Source: Thomasclavelia spiroformis DSM 1552 (GTDB lineage: Bacteria; Bacillota_I; Bacilli_A; Erysipelotrichales; Coprobacillaceae). From it: DNA of 64,000 nucleotides. Shown in pieces: positions 39,346 to 47,229 of this stretch. The position numbers and the translations under genes were made by a program. The notes beneath the pieces are model-generated. The model searched no databases, had not been told where the DNA came from, and saw only the letters and a list, made by a program, of their open reading frames with translations. The stretch's first letter is position 1. Each line of letters begins with the position of its first letter. The stretch is from the NCBI RefSeq assembly GCF_025149465.1, contig NZ_CP102275.1, positions 1,550,001-1,614,000 on the forward strand. Direction: 5' to 3'.

Positions 39346-40764
39346 TCATAAGTTTATAGAGTTGTAATAATCTAGTGCACTTATAAATCCGTATATTTTT
39401 AATACTTCATTTGTAAGTGTCCTTTTTAGTATGAAGCTATTGGCGATGTGCCAGTAGCTTTTTCTTGTGTTTGCCCATTCCCATGCCTTACTTTTATTAA
39501 TACCTAGTTTTTGTAAATTTCTATACCTTGTTCTTACTAACTTCCATCTTTTCCAATATATCATTCGTATTCTTCTTCTCATCCATGAGTCTATTTCCCT
39601 TAGATGTTTACTCATATTCGCTATCCTATAGTAATTCACCCAACCTGTAATGTATTCTTTTAACTCTTTAGCTAATTCCTTACTTGATATTGGTCGGTTC
39701 CTTTTGGTGATTTCCTTTATTCTCTTTTTCATCTTTTCTTTAGATTTCTTGTGAACAGTGATTCGTACATTACCACTCTTCTCTATATAAAATCCAAAGC
39801 CCAAGAATTTTATATCAGTAATATAGGCTACCTTTGTCTTCTCTTGGTTCACTTTTACAAATAATTTCTCTTCTAAATATCTTGTCACTGTTTCTTTGAC
39901 TCTCATTGCACTTCTTTTACTTTTGAATAGTATGACACAGTCATCTGCGTACCTTACAAATCGATTTCCTCTTCTTTCCATTTCTTTATCAAATTCATTA
40001 AGATATATATTTGATAATAATGGGCTGAGTGGCCCACCTTGGGGTACTCCTTTTGTAGTTTCTTCAAACTTATGTTTTACTATGACTCCTGCATTGAGAT
40101 ATTTATGTATGAGTGATATAACTCTTCCGTCTTTAATAGTTTGTGACAATATCTGTATAAGTCTTGAATGGTTGACTGTATCAAAGTACTTCTCTAAATC
40201 TAGGTCTACTGTATATCGATATCCTTCATTGGCGTATTCGACTACTTTTCTTACTGCTTGATGGGCATTTCTTCTTGGTCGGAACCCATAACTATTGTCA
40301 CTGAATTGGGGTTCAAATATTGGTGTCAGTACCTGTACTATCGCCTGTTGTATGACCCTATCCGTCACTGTTGGAATTCCTAACTCTCTTTTCTTTCCGT
40401 TATCTTTTGGTATTTCTACTCTTTTAACGGCTTGTGGACTATAATGTCCCTCCATGATAAGTTTCTTTAGATAAGACCAGTGTTGTGCGAAATGCGTACG
40501 AACTTCTGCGACTTGCATTTTATCTACACCACCACTTCCCTTATTACTCATAACCCTTTGGATTGCCTTTTCTATATTGGCATCCTCCATAATTGTTTCA
40601 AGTAACTTCTCATGTACTACAAATCTATTGGTGTTCTTCGTATGTGATATCTCTTGTTTTGATGTAGGATACACTTCTCCACTATTGTCGTATTCCGTAC
40701 TATCTTCATAGAGTAAGCCTAATGATAGTTGACAGTATCCTATTTTATCTTGAGTATCTTTCAT
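39346..40764 (-). CDS. ltrA: Group II intron reverse transcriptase/maturase
   Basis: 472-aa intron-encoded protein. RT motifs include GVDKM, YRYTVDLDLEKYFDTVNH (RT2), KGVPQGGPLSPLLSNIYL (RT4) and RYADDCVILF (RT5, YADD). A thumb/maturase domain follows (ITGWVNYYRIANMSKHL ... AWEWANTRKSYWHIANS). No endonuclease domain follows, as in class C RTs. AAGGAGGTGA precedes the ATG. Promotes splicing and retrohoming of its intron and may serve the RT-defective copy 1. Confidence 0.95.
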   Translation of the reverse strand: MKDTQDKIGYCQLSLGLLYEDSTEYDNSGEVYPTSKQEISHTKNTNRFVVHEKLLETIMEDANIEKAIQRVMSNKGSGGVDKMQVAEVRTHFAQHWSYLKKLIMEGHYSPQAVKRVEIPKDNGKKRELGIPTVTDRVIQQAIVQVLTPIFEPQFSDNSYGFRPRRNAHQAVRKVVEYANEGYRYTVDLDLEKYFDTVNHSRLIQILSQTIKDGRVISLIHKYLNAGVIVKHKFEETTKGVPQGGPLSPLLSNIYLNEFDKEMERRGNRFVRYADDCVILFKSKRSAMRVKETVTRYLEEKLFVKVNQEKTKVAYITDIKFLGFGFYIEKSGNVRITVHKKSKEKMKKRIKEITKRNRPISSKELAKELKEYITGWVNYYRIANMSKHLREIDSWMRRRIRMIYWKRWKLVRTRYRNLQKLGINKSKAWEWANTRKSYWHIANSFILKRTLTNEVLKIYGFISALDYYNSINL

Positions 40765-41167
40765 TTCCAGTTCACCTCCTTATGTTCGGTCCTTCGCTAG
40801 ATAACCATTACAGTTATCATCATCACTACTATGACCTCGGCTGACTTCCTAGGACAAACGTTTCCACCATGATTACATTTTCATCATGTTCCTAGGACCT
40901 CCCACGGTAAGACATAACACTTTCATCCTATGTACCCACTATCTTTACACTGCTTATTCCGTCGTACTATTGGACTTCGATTTGTTTAGCAATCTCATCC
41001 GATAAGCTTCTGCCTAAAATAGTTCGTATTCCTTGGGTCAGGACTTTGCCTCCAACTTCCTCCCGTTCACACCTTACGATGGATACCTTGTCTTCGGCTA
41101 GTGGTTGGTAGTACGAAACCCCCACAGTGGACTTTCACCACCTAGTCTTATGTCATGCGTGGCACAC
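40765..41167 (-). ncRNA. Group II intron domains I-III, copy 2
   Basis: 403 nt of ribozyme scaffold between the GTGTG 5' splice site and the RT start codon; no protein gene. Same sequence as 16605-17007. Confidence 0.82.
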
Positions 41168-41170
41168 TAA

Positions 41171-41195
41171 CAAAAAAACACACTAATGTGTGTTA
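41171..41195 (-). terminator. Terminator of tRNA-Arg copy 1 and intron target
   Basis: ACACAC / GTGTGT stem with a 4-nt loop, then TTTTTTTGTTA on the minus strand, where the intron begins. Confidence 0.85.
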
Positions 41196-41203
41196 TTTTC
41201 TAA

Positions 41204-41280
41204 TGGCGTCCACGAAGGGATTCGAACCCCTGACCGCACGCTTAGAAGGCGTGTGCTCTATCCAGCTGAGCTACGTAGAC
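41204..41280 (-). tRNA. tRNA-Arg (anticodon TCT), copy 1
   Basis: 77 nt with encoded CCA. Acceptor GTCTACG pairs with CGTGGAC; D arm GCTCAGCTGGATAGAGC; anticodon stem-loop CACGCCTTCTAAGCGTG with TCT; T arm GGGGTTCGAATCCC. Reads AGA (and AGG by wobble). Confidence 0.97.
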
Positions 41281-41301
41281 TTCTTTATCAACTGCTCAAA
41301 T

Positions 41302-41330
41302 AATATAACATATAAAATTATATAATGCAA
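41302..41330 (-). promoter_or_regulatory. Promoter of tRNA-Arg copy 1
   Basis: TTGCAT - 17 bp - TATATT on the minus strand, 21 bp upstream of the tRNA. Confidence 0.75.
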
Positions 41331-41474
41331 GTATTTTTTATTTTATCTTTACCTTAAAATACTAAAAGAAAATTTTATCTCACTTTATTTTCATATAATT
41401 ATATATCTGACATTACATTTAAACAATATTGTTTTAAAATTAACGGACATAGCTTGCACATAAACATATTACAC

Positions 41475-41518
41475 GAAAAATAAAAACCTTTGATAAAAAC
41501 CATTAGTATCAAAGGTTT
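41475..41518 (-). terminator. Terminator of tRNA-Arg copy 2
   Basis: AACCTTTGATA / TATCAAAGGTT, an 11-bp perfect stem, then TTTATTTTT on the minus strand. A second small GAGATT/AATCTC hairpin lies nearer the tRNA. Confidence 0.8.
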
Positions 41519-41551
41519 GCAGAGATTTCATCAATCTCATTATTTTTAAAA

Positions 41552-41628
41552 TGGCGTCCACGAAGGGATTCGAACCCCTGACCGCACGCTTAGAAGGCGT
41601 GTGCTCTATCCAGCTGAGCTACGTAGAC
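41552..41628 (-). tRNA. tRNA-Arg (anticodon TCT), copy 2
   Basis: Same 77-nt sequence as copy 1, but with its own promoter and terminator. The 270-bp spacer between the two genes holds only these control signals. Confidence 0.97.
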
Positions 41629-41649
41629 CTCTCTCTTGACTGCTTAAAT

Positions 41650-41678
41650 ACTATAACATATTCAAAAGAGATGCGCAA
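41650..41678 (-). promoter_or_regulatory. Promoter of tRNA-Arg copy 2
   Basis: TTGCGC - 17 bp - TATAGT on the minus strand, 21 bp from the tRNA, the same spacing as at copy 1. Confidence 0.72.
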
Positions 41679-41684
41679 GTATTT

Positions 41685-42149
41685 TTAAATAATTTCTTTA
41701 AATTCTACTTCAAGCTGCCCTTTATCTACATAAATTACACAATACGATTTATTACTCCCTTGTCTTGGCAAAGTTGTAGAGCCAGGATTAATTAAATAAA
41801 ATCCATCAATATTATCACATTGAGGAACATGGGTATGTCCAGATAATAAAACATCACAACCATGACGTTGCAAATCATCTACCATCATCGTTTCTCTATT
41901 TAAATATCCATATCGATGCCCATGTGTTACCAAAAATGCTAAACCTTCTGTTTCGAACATAATTTCATCATCTAACTTGGCCATCCAATCATTATTACCA
42001 CGAACACTTATCCAACCTTTTAAATCCTTTTCCATTCCTTCACTATCACCACAATGAACATAAAAATCCCCATCTGGTTCTAATCTTTTTATTTCTTCAA
42101 TTATATTTCGATATCCATGATTATCAGACATTATTACTATTTTCTTCAT
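41685..42149 (-). CDS. YfcE/MJ0936-family metallophosphoesterase (YsnB-like)
   Basis: 154-aa calcineurin-like phosphodiesterase. Metal-binding motifs are MSDNHG (DxH), HCGDSEG (GD), GNND and HGHRYG with GHTHVP. Family members hydrolyse phosphodiesters in vitro; the natural substrate is not known. It follows gerM, like ysnB in the B. subtilis racE-gerM-rph-ysnA-ysnB cluster, though rph and ysnA are missing here. Confidence 0.9.
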   Translation of the reverse strand: MKKIVIMSDNHGYRNIIEEIKRLEPDGDFYVHCGDSEGMEKDLKGWISVRGNNDWMAKLDDEIMFETEGLAFLVTHGHRYGYLNRETMMVDDLQRHGCDVLLSGHTHVPQCDNIDGFYLINPGSTTLPRQGSNKSYCVIYVDKGQLEVEFKEII

Positions 42150-42194
42150 CTACATCACCAATAACATTATACACAATTAATTTACAAATTTGAA

Positions 42195-43103
42195 TTATAT
42201 TTTAATTCGATTATCAACTTTACCATTTACATCTTCTACTGGTGCTATTTCTTGACCATCGATGTATAAAGAAACTTTTTTTACATTTTCTAAATGACTT
42301 GCTGATTTTACTATTTGATTATATAAATTATTATCAATTGATTCATTATCATTTAAAATATTACTTGCTAAATAGATATTTAAATGCCCTTCATTTAATG
42401 AACACTGTTGTACTAATGTTAAAGGTTGTTCAGATTCAATTTCCTTTAACATCAATGATACTTTAGTATCGATATCATTATCTTGAGTCTCAATTCTTTT
42501 AGTAATTGGAACATAATATTCTTGATTATTAATTGTTTTAGTATTATAAACAACTACTGGTACAGTTTTATATAAATAATTACTTGTTGATTCAAAATTA
42601 TTAATTCCAAGTCTATTAGTAATACAGCTAGCTGGAATAGTACTATTTTTTAACGTACTAACATCATTACCATCAATTTTTAAATTAATTTTTTCAATGT
42701 CGCCTACACAAAAAACATAAGATAGCATTTCAAAAATATCCAAAGCTTCTTGATTATTTTCAACATATAAATGATCACTAAAATCAAATGTTAATGATTT
42801 ATCATTAATAGCAATCGCATTTACTTGTAAATTTGCATCTAAAATTGGATGTAATCCTAAATACTCATAGTCTTTAGATTTCATTACTTCAATTAAATTA
42901 CGATATTTACTATCGTCTTCTAAATTTTGTTTTAAATCAATCTCAATCGGTACTAGCATATTATCATCATCTCTAAAAACAACGGTTTGATAATTTGTAT
43001 TTACTACTTCTTTTTTTTCCTTTTTATCATCTTGTTTAAAATAAATGATTCCAAATCCTAAACATAAACATACAAAAATGCTTAAAAGTACTTTGATTCG
43101 CAT
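42195..43103 (-). CDS. gerM: GerM-domain sporulation/germination lipoprotein-like protein
   Basis: N-terminal membrane helix (VLLSIFVCLCLGFGIIYF) and two GerM-type repeats, one around NLIEVMKSKDYEYLGLHPIL...LSYVFCVGDIEKINLKIDG and one around MLKEIESEQPLTLVQQCSL...VSLYIDGQEI; 302 aa. GerM in bacilli helps form the engulfment channel and spore cortex. The Cys residues in the helix give no clear lipobox. GAGGTGG before the ATG at 43103 sets the start. Lies after murI as in B. subtilis. Confidence 0.85.
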   Translation of the reverse strand: MRIKVLLSIFVCLCLGFGIIYFKQDDKKEKKEVVNTNYQTVVFRDDDNMLVPIEIDLKQNLEDDSKYRNLIEVMKSKDYEYLGLHPILDANLQVNAIAINDKSLTFDFSDHLYVENNQEALDIFEMLSYVFCVGDIEKINLKIDGNDVSTLKNSTIPASCITNRLGINNFESTSNYLYKTVPVVVYNTKTINNQEYYVPITKRIETQDNDIDTKVSLMLKEIESEQPLTLVQQCSLNEGHLNIYLASNILNDNESIDNNLYNQIVKSASHLENVKKVSLYIDGQEIAPVEDVNGKVDNRIKI

Positions 43104-43171
43104 ACTTACCACCTCATCATATTTTATGAAACAGATACTTTAAAATACCAAAAAATCTTTTCATTAATATA

Positions 43172-43198
43172 AAAAATAGATTAGCTTAGCTAATCTAT
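43172..43198 (-). terminator. Terminator of murI
   Basis: TAGATTAG / CTAATCTA stem, then ATTTTTTATATT on the minus strand, overlapping the murI stop. Confidence 0.72.
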
Positions 43199-43975
43199 AA
43201 TCAAATGTTCAACTTTTAAATTAGTATAATCAAAAAAGCCTGATGATGAATAAATAAATTCATCAACATCACCAGTAGTATATATTTTAGTATAACTACA
43301 TTTATTAAAATTTAATAACTTTTTCCTTAATAAAATATCCTTAACACTTTTACTAATTGCCTCACTACTAGAAACATATTCAATATTAGGCAATACATTT
43401 TCTATTTGCTCTTTTAAAATAGGATAATGTGTACATCCTAAAATAATCGATTGAATTCTTTCTTTATATTCATCAAGATATTCATGTAAAATATCATAAA
43501 TTCCTTCTTTATATTTTCCTGATTCTACCAAAGGTACCAATTTAGGAGTTGCTAGTGAAAAAGTTTCAATTTTACTATCAATTTGTTTAATTGTTTCAGG
43601 ATATTTATTAGACTTAATTGTTGCTACAGTAGCAATTATTAAAGTATTTGCTACCTTACGATTAATAAAATCATTAACTGTTGCATCAATTACCCCAATG
43701 ATCATTACTTCAGGATAAGTCATTTGTAAACGTTCTAATACTGTAGAACTAGTTGTATTACATGCTAAAACAATCAATTTAACATTTTGTTTAATAAAAT
43801 ATTCAACGATACCGCTAGCATATTTAAACAATTGAGCTGGGGTCTTATCGCCATAAGGGCAATGATAATTATCCCCAATATAAATGATATTTTCATTTGG
43901 AAGCAATGATTTAATTGAATTTAAAACGGTTAAACCACCTACTCCTGAATCAAAAACTCCGATTGCTCTTTCCAT
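43190..43975 (-). CDS. murI: Glutamate racemase
   Basis: Makes D-glutamate for peptidoglycan. Both catalytic cysteines are present: LACNTTSST and LGCTHYP. The N-terminus shows the family motif IGVFDSGVGGLTVL and YIGDNYHCPYG; 261 aa. The gene lies between a VanY-like gene and gerM, within a cell-wall/spore cluster. Confidence 0.95.
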   Translation of the reverse strand: MERAIGVFDSGVGGLTVLNSIKSLLPNENIIYIGDNYHCPYGDKTPAQLFKYASGIVEYFIKQNVKLIVLACNTTSSTVLERLQMTYPEVMIIGVIDATVNDFINRKVANTLIIATVATIKSNKYPETIKQIDSKIETFSLATPKLVPLVESGKYKEGIYDILHEYLDEYKERIQSIILGCTHYPILKEQIENVLPNIEYVSSSEAISKSVKDILLRKKLLNFNKCSYTKIYTTGDVDEFIYSSSGFFDYTNLKVEHLIID

Positions 43976-43979
43976 TTAA

Positions 43980-45137
43980 TTACTCCTTATTATCTTTATA
44001 TTCTTCTAATGCTAAATTTTGATTATGTAAAATAGTAGCGATTTCTTTACCTACATATCTAAATGTAGTTGGACTATATTCATGTCCAGTTACTTCTACT
44101 TTATCTGCTGGATAACGTAAAATAAAACCATATTCATAACTATGTTCCATTAGCCAAGCGTAAATATCGGTTTGGTTAAAATCTTTTACGCTTATTTCTG
44201 ATTTTTGTAAATCAACAGTACTTCCTAATTGATACTCATTATACCCAGCTACTACACCTCGATCTTCTAAAAGAGCCACATCATATCCAATAAATGATTT
44301 AGTTAAAATAAGCCCCTTATCACATTCTTTATAACAAGCACGATACATTTCTAATAGATTTTGATATGTTTCTTCTTGTAAATACATAAAATGTTTAATT
44401 CTTGGAATTCCTGAGGCAATGACTAATTTTTTAGGTTCATAACCCCCTATAAATGTCTCATTATTTATAACTATAGATAATTTACTTGGATTATATATTC
44501 TTTTAGCATTCGGTAATAGATCTTGATTAAATAGTGTTGCTAATGAAGTTTTATTATAATTAACACATAATTGCTTAAAACTATCATATAATTCATTATC
44601 ATCTAATTGATCAATCTCTTTCATTTTATTTAAATAATTATTTGTATCACTCACATATGTATAATCAGTTTCATCATAAATAGCTCTTAACATCTGATAA
44701 TATTCAATATTATCAAAATCAAAATTTTCTTGATTAATATATGCTTCTACAAGATCATTTTTAATCAATATATCACAATAACTTAAAGCCCTACTTGCAA
44801 AAGATACCTCTAATTTATCTGCCAACTGATTACCCACACTAATCAAATTATTTAAATCAGGATATTTATTTATTTTATCCAAAGCATTATAAAACTTATA
44901 ATTCATTAAATTAAAATCCGGAATTTCAATATATTTAATAAACTCATTGACTGCAATTGCATTTTCAATCAAATACTCTTGTTCTTCATCATCTAAATAC
45001 ATTTCAATCAATGCTCGATTATCATTATTAATTCCATTCACTCGATAAAACTCATCATATTTACGATTTATTGAAATAAATGCAATACAAAAACATAACG
45101 TTACTACTACATATAAATGCCATCTCTTTAATTTCAT
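43980..45137 (-). CDS. VanY/M15B-like protein with lost zinc site
   Basis: 385-aa protein with an N-terminal membrane anchor (LYVVVTLCFCIAFISI), an unassigned helical region and a C-terminal D-Ala-D-Ala carboxypeptidase-like domain. The usual zinc motif SxHxxGxAxD reads NEYQLGSTVD, so His is Tyr; the usual ExWHxRYVG reads YSPTTFRYVG, so both the catalytic Glu and the His ligand are gone. Fold retained, peptidase activity improbable. AAGGTGA sets the ATG at 45137. Between gerE and murI, 4 bp from murI. A role in binding wall peptides during sporulation is a guess. Confidence 0.78.
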   Translation of the reverse strand: MKLKRWHLYVVVTLCFCIAFISINRKYDEFYRVNGINNDNRALIEMYLDDEEQEYLIENAIAVNEFIKYIEIPDFNLMNYKFYNALDKINKYPDLNNLISVGNQLADKLEVSFASRALSYCDILIKNDLVEAYINQENFDFDNIEYYQMLRAIYDETDYTYVSDTNNYLNKMKEIDQLDDNELYDSFKQLCVNYNKTSLATLFNQDLLPNAKRIYNPSKLSIVINNETFIGGYEPKKLVIASGIPRIKHFMYLQEETYQNLLEMYRACYKECDKGLILTKSFIGYDVALLEDRGVVAGYNEYQLGSTVDLQKSEISVKDFNQTDIYAWLMEHSYEYGFILRYPADKVEVTGHEYSPTTFRYVGKEIATILHNQNLALEEYKDNKE

Positions 45138-45189
45138 AACATCACCTTGTATCATTATATACCAACAATAAATAAAAAACCACTTTAAA

Positions 45190-45220
45190 TTAATAGACCG
45201 AATTTAATTCGGTCTATTAA
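45190..45220 (-). terminator. 31-nt perfect palindrome at the end of gerE
   Basis: TTAATAGACCGAATT and its exact complement around a single central base, 15-bp arms, overlapping the gerE stop. Little T-run follows on either strand, so it is a weak terminator or RNA-stabilising hairpin rather than a classical terminator. Confidence 0.55.
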
Positions 45221-45420
45221 AACTCCAATTCCTTTAATCTAACCAATTCAAAAACCGCTTGAATTCTTGAATCAACTCCTAATTTTTGAATAACATTAGA
45301 AATATGATTACGAACCGTTTTTTCGCTAATCTTTAATATTTGAGCAATTTCTTTAGTTGAATGATTATTTATTAAAAGAGTAAAAACCTCTCTTTCTCTT
45401 GGAGTAAGAATGATATTCAC
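45217..45420 (-). CDS. gerE: Late spore regulator GerE (LuxR-type HTH)
   Basis: 67-aa protein that is only a LuxR-type DNA-binding domain: LTPREREVFTLLINNHSTKEIAQILKISEKTVRNHISNVIQKL. Lack of any receiver or sensor domain and its size match GerE, which tunes sigma-K spore-coat genes in the mother cell. In B. subtilis gerE also lies upstream of racE/murI and gerM, supporting the assignment. Confidence 0.88.
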   Translation of the reverse strand: MNIILTPREREVFTLLINNHSTKEIAQILKISEKTVRNHISNVIQKLGVDSRIQAVFELVRLKELEF

Positions 45421-45462
45421 TAATTAATTCACCTCTTAATTTAATATATGAGAGAATTAATT

Positions 45463-47229
45463 TTACGTGTCTTTTTTCAAAACGTTAAAAAGATTAGCTG
45501 CTACTTCTTTGGGTAACACTTTTTCTAATTGTTCTAAACTTGCTTCTTTTAATTGTTTAACACTGCCAAATTCTTTTAATAATAATTTTTTACGTTTCGG
45601 TCCAATTCCTTCAACATTATCAAGAATTGATTGAAACAATGACTTTGAACGAACATTTTTATGAAAACTTATTGCATAACGATGTACTTCATCTTGCATC
45701 CTAACTAATAAAAAGAATAATTCACTTTTTTTATCAATAGCAACTTCATTACCTTCGCTATCTAAAAGCATTGAAGTAGAGTGTTTATCATCTTTAGCTA
45801 AGCCACAAACCATAATATTTAAATTCAAACTATCAATTACTTCTTTAGCTACTTTGATTTGCCCTTTACCACCATCGACAATAATTAAATCCGGTCTTTC
45901 TAAATTTTCCATTAAAACCCGATAATAACGTCGATAAATTACTTCTTTCATACTTGCATAATCATCAGGTCCTTCAACTGTCTTAATTTTAAATTTTCGA
46001 TAATCTTTTTTAGATGGCAATCCATCTTTAAAACAAACCATTCCAGCAACAGCATACGATCCTTGAATATTAGAGTTATCAAATAATTCAATTCTTCTAG
46101 GTAAGTCAATATTCAACAATGAACCTAATTGCTTAATTGCACCAATTGTAGAAGCTTCATTTTTTTGAATCAATAAAAATTTCTTTTCCAATTGTTCCTT
46201 AGCATTTTCATTGGCCATAGCTACTAAATTAGCTTTATTTCCTTTTTGGGGTTTGATAATTTTACATTTAATAATTTCCTGCAATAACGAAACATCCAAT
46301 TCTTTTGGTACTAATAATTCCTTTGGTTCCGTATTTTCTTGATAAAATAACACTAAAAAAGAAATAATTTGTTCTTGAAAATCATCTTGCATTGGTACTA
46401 AGTTCAAATCACGGGCCAAAAGCTTACCATTACGCATAAAAAATAATTGCAAACACAAATATCCTTTATCATGATAATATCCAACAATATCACGATCAAC
46501 TAAATCATTAAACTGAACATGTTGTTTACTAGTAACATGTTGAATATGACTAATTAAATCACGACATTCTTTAGCCAATTCATAATTTTGCACTTCACTA
46601 GCATTATACATTTTTTCTTGCAATTCATTAATTATTTGCTTAGTATCCCCTTGAATAAATTTAGTAATATTTGATGTTATTTGTTTATATGTTTCTTCAT
46701 TTACTGTTTGAATACATGGTGCTAGGCACTGATTTAAGGAATAATATAAACATGGTTTTTTAGGAATGTGATTACATTTTCTTAATGGATATAGACGATT
46801 TAATAATTTAAATGTTTCTCTTGCAGCAGTTCCATCGGGAAATGGTCCAAAATGACGATGTTTTTTATCTTGGGCATTTCTGACAATTTTTAAACGGGGA
46901 TGTCTTTCTTTAGTAAGTTGGATGTATGGATAATATTTATTATCCATAAAAGAGATATTGTATTTTGGTGAATAATCTTTGATTAGATTTATTTCTAATA
47001 ACAAAGCTTCTTTTTCAGAATCAGTAACAATATAATCAAAATCAACAATTTCATGAACTAATTTAGTTGTTTTATAATTATGAGCTCCAACAAAATAAGA
47101 AGAAACACGATTTTTTAATTTCTTAGCTTTTCCAACATAAATAACATCACCGTTTTTATCTTTCATCAAATAACAACCAGGTAATAGCGGTAATAAAGAA
47201 AGCTTATCTTTTATCATTTTACGGTTCAT
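45463..47229 (-). CDS. uvrC: Excinuclease ABC subunit UvrC
   Basis: Dual-incision nuclease of nucleotide excision repair. N-terminal GIY-YIG domain (LPGCYLMKDKNGDVIYVGKA), UvrB-interacting UVR segment (EVQNYELAKECRDLI), the RNase H-like endonuclease domain (ELFDNSNIQGSYAVAGMV, LIIVDGGKGQ) and C-terminal helix-hairpin-helix (VEGIGPKRKKLLL); 588 aa. Overlaps mutS2 by one base (TAATG). Confidence 0.96.
   Translation of the reverse strand: MNRKMIKDKLSLLPLLPGCYLMKDKNGDVIYVGKAKKLKNRVSSYFVGAHNYKTTKLVHEIVDFDYIVTDSEKEALLLEINLIKDYSPKYNISFMDNKYYPYIQLTKERHPRLKIVRNAQDKKHRHFGPFPDGTAARETFKLLNRLYPLRKCNHIPKKPCLYYSLNQCLAPCIQTVNEETYKQITSNITKFIQGDTKQIINELQEKMYNASEVQNYELAKECRDLISHIQHVTSKQHVQFNDLVDRDIVGYYHDKGYLCLQLFFMRNGKLLARDLNLVPMQDDFQEQIISFLVLFYQENTEPKELLVPKELDVSLLQEIIKCKIIKPQKGNKANLVAMANENAKEQLEKKFLLIQKNEASTIGAIKQLGSLLNIDLPRRIELFDNSNIQGSYAVAGMVCFKDGLPSKKDYRKFKIKTVEGPDDYASMKEVIYRRYYRVLMENLERPDLIIVDGGKGQIKVAKEVIDSLNLNIMVCGLAKDDKHSTSMLLDSEGNEVAIDKKSELFFLLVRMQDEVHRYAISFHKNVRSKSLFQSILDNVEGIGPKRKKLLLKEFGSVKQLKEASLEQLEKVLPKEVAANLFNVLKKDT

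Larger units (their letters stand above)
39272..41167 (-). mobile_element. Class IIC group II intron copy 2, intact
   Basis: 1896 bp, from GTGTGCC (41167) to CCTATTCAAT (39272) on the minus strand, with a complete RT ORF, domain V hairpin and no inserts. It sits directly after the hairpin and T-run that ends the tRNA-Arg gene at 41204-41280, the preferred class C target. Because it lies outside a gene it should be harmless to the host and can act as the source of maturase for copy 1. Confidence 0.92.
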
